A DNA stretch of 64,000 bases from Chromatiaceae bacterium. Lineage in GTDB: Bacteria > Pseudomonadota > Gammaproteobacteria > Chromatiales > Chromatiaceae. The position numbers and the translations under genes are program-made. Where the stretch lies: the NCBI GenBank assembly GCA_024235175.1, contig JACKMX010000002.1, positions 986,001-1,050,000 on the forward strand, read 5' to 3'. Shown here in pieces: positions 62,356 to 64,000 of this stretch (its first letter is position 1; each line of letters starts with the position of its first letter). The notes under the pieces are model-generated. The model did no database searches and was not told the DNA's origin. It worked only from the letters and a program-made list of their open reading frames with translations.

Positions 62356-63503
62356 GGCTGCTTGTTAAGAAGATGCTCGTAGCGCCGGTCAGTCAGCGTC
62401 CGCATGAATGCAACCAACGCATCAATACGCCTGTCATCCAGCGCCGGGCCGGTTTCCAGCTCCTTCAGCGAGAGGTTTTCCGGCACTTCGGGTGCACGCC
62501 AATTCTCGCCGCTCTCCGGGTTGATCTGGCGCTTCGCGCTCCGGCTGTTGTACTTGTTGTAGAACAGCACCACGGTGCGCAGATCCTTGAACACCCCATT
62601 GTGCATATAGGGCCCGGTAACGGCCACGTTGCGCAGCGTAGGGACCTTGAACTTGCCGGCCTGTTTGGGGTCGTCCACTGCGGGATTGTCCAGTAAACCG
62701 CGATCGACATGATCCGAAGCCACACCGTTGACTGCGCGCGCCGCCGGATTCACGGGTGTGCCTATGTTGTGATACTCATAATTGCTGAAGGTCTCCTCTG
62801 CGCTGGCCGGCGTCGATTTGAGCTGGTGACAAAGATTACAGTTGGTGAACTGCTGCGAGAAGAACAGGGTCATGCCAAGATCCTCCTGCGCTGTCATCCT
62901 GTATTCATCACGCAGATAGCGGTCATATTTGGAATCGAATGGCGCAAAAAAATCGGTTCTCTCGAAAGCGGCAATGCTCTCTGTCATCGCCTTATAGGCT
63001 GCATCCGGCCGAGCGAGGATATCGGCCCCAAAGAATCTGTCAAACGCGGCAATATAGGATGGATTCTCCCTGAGGCGCGCCACCACGGCAGCCTTGTCCG
63101 GCATCCCCATTTCCACCGGATTGAGCGGGGGCCCTCCGGCTTGAGCGGCGAGATCCTGTTCGCGCCCGTCGAGAAACTGGCCTCCGACATATCGGCCGTT
63201 ATCTTTCAAGTGAAAAGGCGGACTAAAAGCAGCGTAGGACGCGGTCGGCGCATTGCGATCGCCCAGCGAGCGGTCGTCGTCGCCCAATGATACCGCCCGG
63301 CCGCTTGCATTGCCGCGTGGATCGGTAAAGCCGAACTCCGGCGAATGACAGGTGGCACAGGCCTGGGTGCGGTTGCGCGACAGGTTGACATCGAAGAACA
63401 GGGCGCGACCGAGTGCTTCGATGGAATCTATCGCTTCGGCGCCGATACAGGCGCCCGGCAGCGTCAGAAGCATGCCCGTCAAAATTGCTGTAAGAGTTCT
63501 CAT
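62352..63503 (-). CDS. MauG/CcpA-type di-haem peroxidase
   Basis: 383 residues with a signal peptide (1-22). Two haem-binding motifs CATCH (near residue 49) and CNLCH (near 224), and RNVAVTGPYMHNGVFKDL with the Met/His region of di-haem cytochrome c peroxidases. It reduces H2O2 or modifies proteins via high-valent iron in known members. Here it lies between IrpA and the COG3488 protein, an addition to the basic four-gene iron cassette. Stop overlaps the next gene by 4 bases. Confidence 0.87.
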   Translation of the reverse strand: MRTLTAILTGMLLTLPGACIGAEAIDSIEALGRALFFDVNLSRNRTQACATCHSPEFGFTDPRGNASGRAVSLGDDDRSLGDRNAPTASYAAFSPPFHLKDNGRYVGGQFLDGREQDLAAQAGGPPLNPVEMGMPDKAAVVARLRENPSYIAAFDRFFGADILARPDAAYKAMTESIAAFERTDFFAPFDSKYDRYLRDEYRMTAQEDLGMTLFFSQQFTNCNLCHQLKSTPASAEETFSNYEYHNIGTPVNPAARAVNGVASDHVDRGLLDNPAVDDPKQAGKFKVPTLRNVAVTGPYMHNGVFKDLRTVVLFYNKYNSRSAKRQINPESGENWRAPEVPENLSLKELETGPALDDRRIDALVAFMRTLTDRRYEHLLNKQP

Positions 63504-63565
63504 GTCTGGCCTGCTGTGTATGGTTTGCCCGCCCCTTTGTCAGGGCAGGGTAAAGGCGCCCGATC

Positions 63566-64000
63566 CTATTTTATGTTCTGCGGTGCATCGAGGCTGTCAG
63601 AGCCGGTGAAGGCGATCGAATCCAATCCCATTGCGGTGACTGCCTGCTCAATCGCGCGGGTCTGTGCGACAAGCGCATCCACCGCGGCCTTCACCTTGGC
63701 GTTGCCGGCGGCATTCCCTTCGCCGATCATCTGATCGTAAGCCTCCCCGCCTTCCGCAGTATCGACAATCACCTGCATCGCTGCCAAGGTAGCATCCAGG
63801 TGCTCGCGCAGATTCCGATCTGCCGCGGCGTCCTTTGCGGCGACCAGATCAGAGAGACCGGGGCCGTTCAGCATGCTGCCATCCACGCGCCGGTACCTGC
63901 CGGTGTAGACATTGCGGATACCCAGGGCGTCGTTAAAATGCGACCAATGAGTATTGTCGCTGAAGCAGTCATGCTCCTCTTCCGGGTCATGCAACATCAG
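63566..64000 (-). CDS. irpA: Imelysin IrpA-type (COG3487) protein, C-terminal part
   Basis: The C-terminal ~144 residues are in the window; the start lies beyond the right edge. DPEEEHDCFSDNTHWSH and IRNVYTGRYRRVDGS are hallmarks of the IrpA branch, and the helical tail (HLDATLAAMQVIVDTAEGG) fits. First visible gene of the iron cassette, 62 bases before the MauG-type gene. A Fur box would be expected outside the window. Confidence 0.85.
   Translation of the reverse strand: MMLHDPEEEHDCFSDNTHWSHFNDALGIRNVYTGRYRRVDGSMLNGPGLSDLVAAKDAAADRNLREHLDATLAAMQVIVDTAEGGEAYDQMIGEGNAAGNAKVKAAVDALVAQTRAIEQAVTAMGLDSIAFTGSDSLDAPQNIK

Overview
The window looks like a chromosomal segment of a gammaproteobacterium. 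It carries a sulfide:quinone oxidoreductase-type flavoprotein, type II secretion genes of the GspA/GspB kind, a PEP-CTERM surface protein, an E1-E2 2-oxoacid dehydrogenase operon and a COG3487-3490-type iron-regulated periplasmic operon. Together these suggest a free-living or host-associated sulfur oxidiser (Chromatiales or Sedimenticolaceae-like; this placement is inference). No rRNA, tRNA, CRISPR array or replication origin was seen.

Layout. 0-12 kb: two PEP-CTERM-type secreted proteins (one cut by the left edge), a fused PyrB-PyrI aspartate carbamoyltransferase, a GH77 glucanotransferase, a four-gene polar amino acid ABC importer followed by two EamA exporters, and a tandem HAD/trehalose-phosphatase protein with altered active sites. 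12-25 kb: a small unknown gene, an E1alpha-E1beta-E2 operon, an operon of a chemoreceptor and a PF04392-type binding protein, a TIR-like protein, an SQR-like enzyme, a candidate leukocidin-type pore former and an SLC13/ArsB-type permease. 25-33 kb: a PDC-type protein between repeats, a membrane TIR protein with a histidine-kinase-like extracytoplasmic sensor, an HdeD-like protein, a COG2984/COG4120/COG1101-type ABC transporter, an intradiol dioxygenase and a MIF-family protein.

33-40 kb holds the most unusual locus. Four co-directional genes encode a TIR protein, a MoxR AAA+ ATPase, a degenerate vWA protein, and a 1160-residue protein joining a helical domain, a CHAT-like domain, an alpha/beta hydrolase and a TIR-like domain. 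It resembles the NTP-dependent MoxR-vWA ternary conflict systems, and I propose it as an immunity or programmed-death system. 40-47 kb: an LTA-synthase-type sulfatase, an EF-hand membrane protein, a Cys-rich secreted protein and a CorC/HlyC protein.

46.9-54.3 kb is a mobile-element graveyard. Two 501-bp direct repeats bracket two apparently identical IS1380-family copies, a broken Rhs toxin gene whose immunity gene is intact, a BrnT/BrnA toxin-antitoxin pair, an XRE regulator and a frameshifted, truncated primase. 54-64 kb: gspA-gspB, a lipoprotein with a zinc-protease motif, and the operon imelysin (IrpA) / MauG-type peroxidase / di-haem oxidoreductase / imelysin / DUF1513, whose members mostly overlap by a few bases and which runs off the right edge.

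A family of small dispersed elements (about 190-290 bp, ends AATGGCAC/GTGCCATT) recurs four times. Each copy is flanked by its own short direct repeat built on a GGTCAG-type motif. Related palindromic elements occur elsewhere and even supply the stop codon of the SLC13-type gene.
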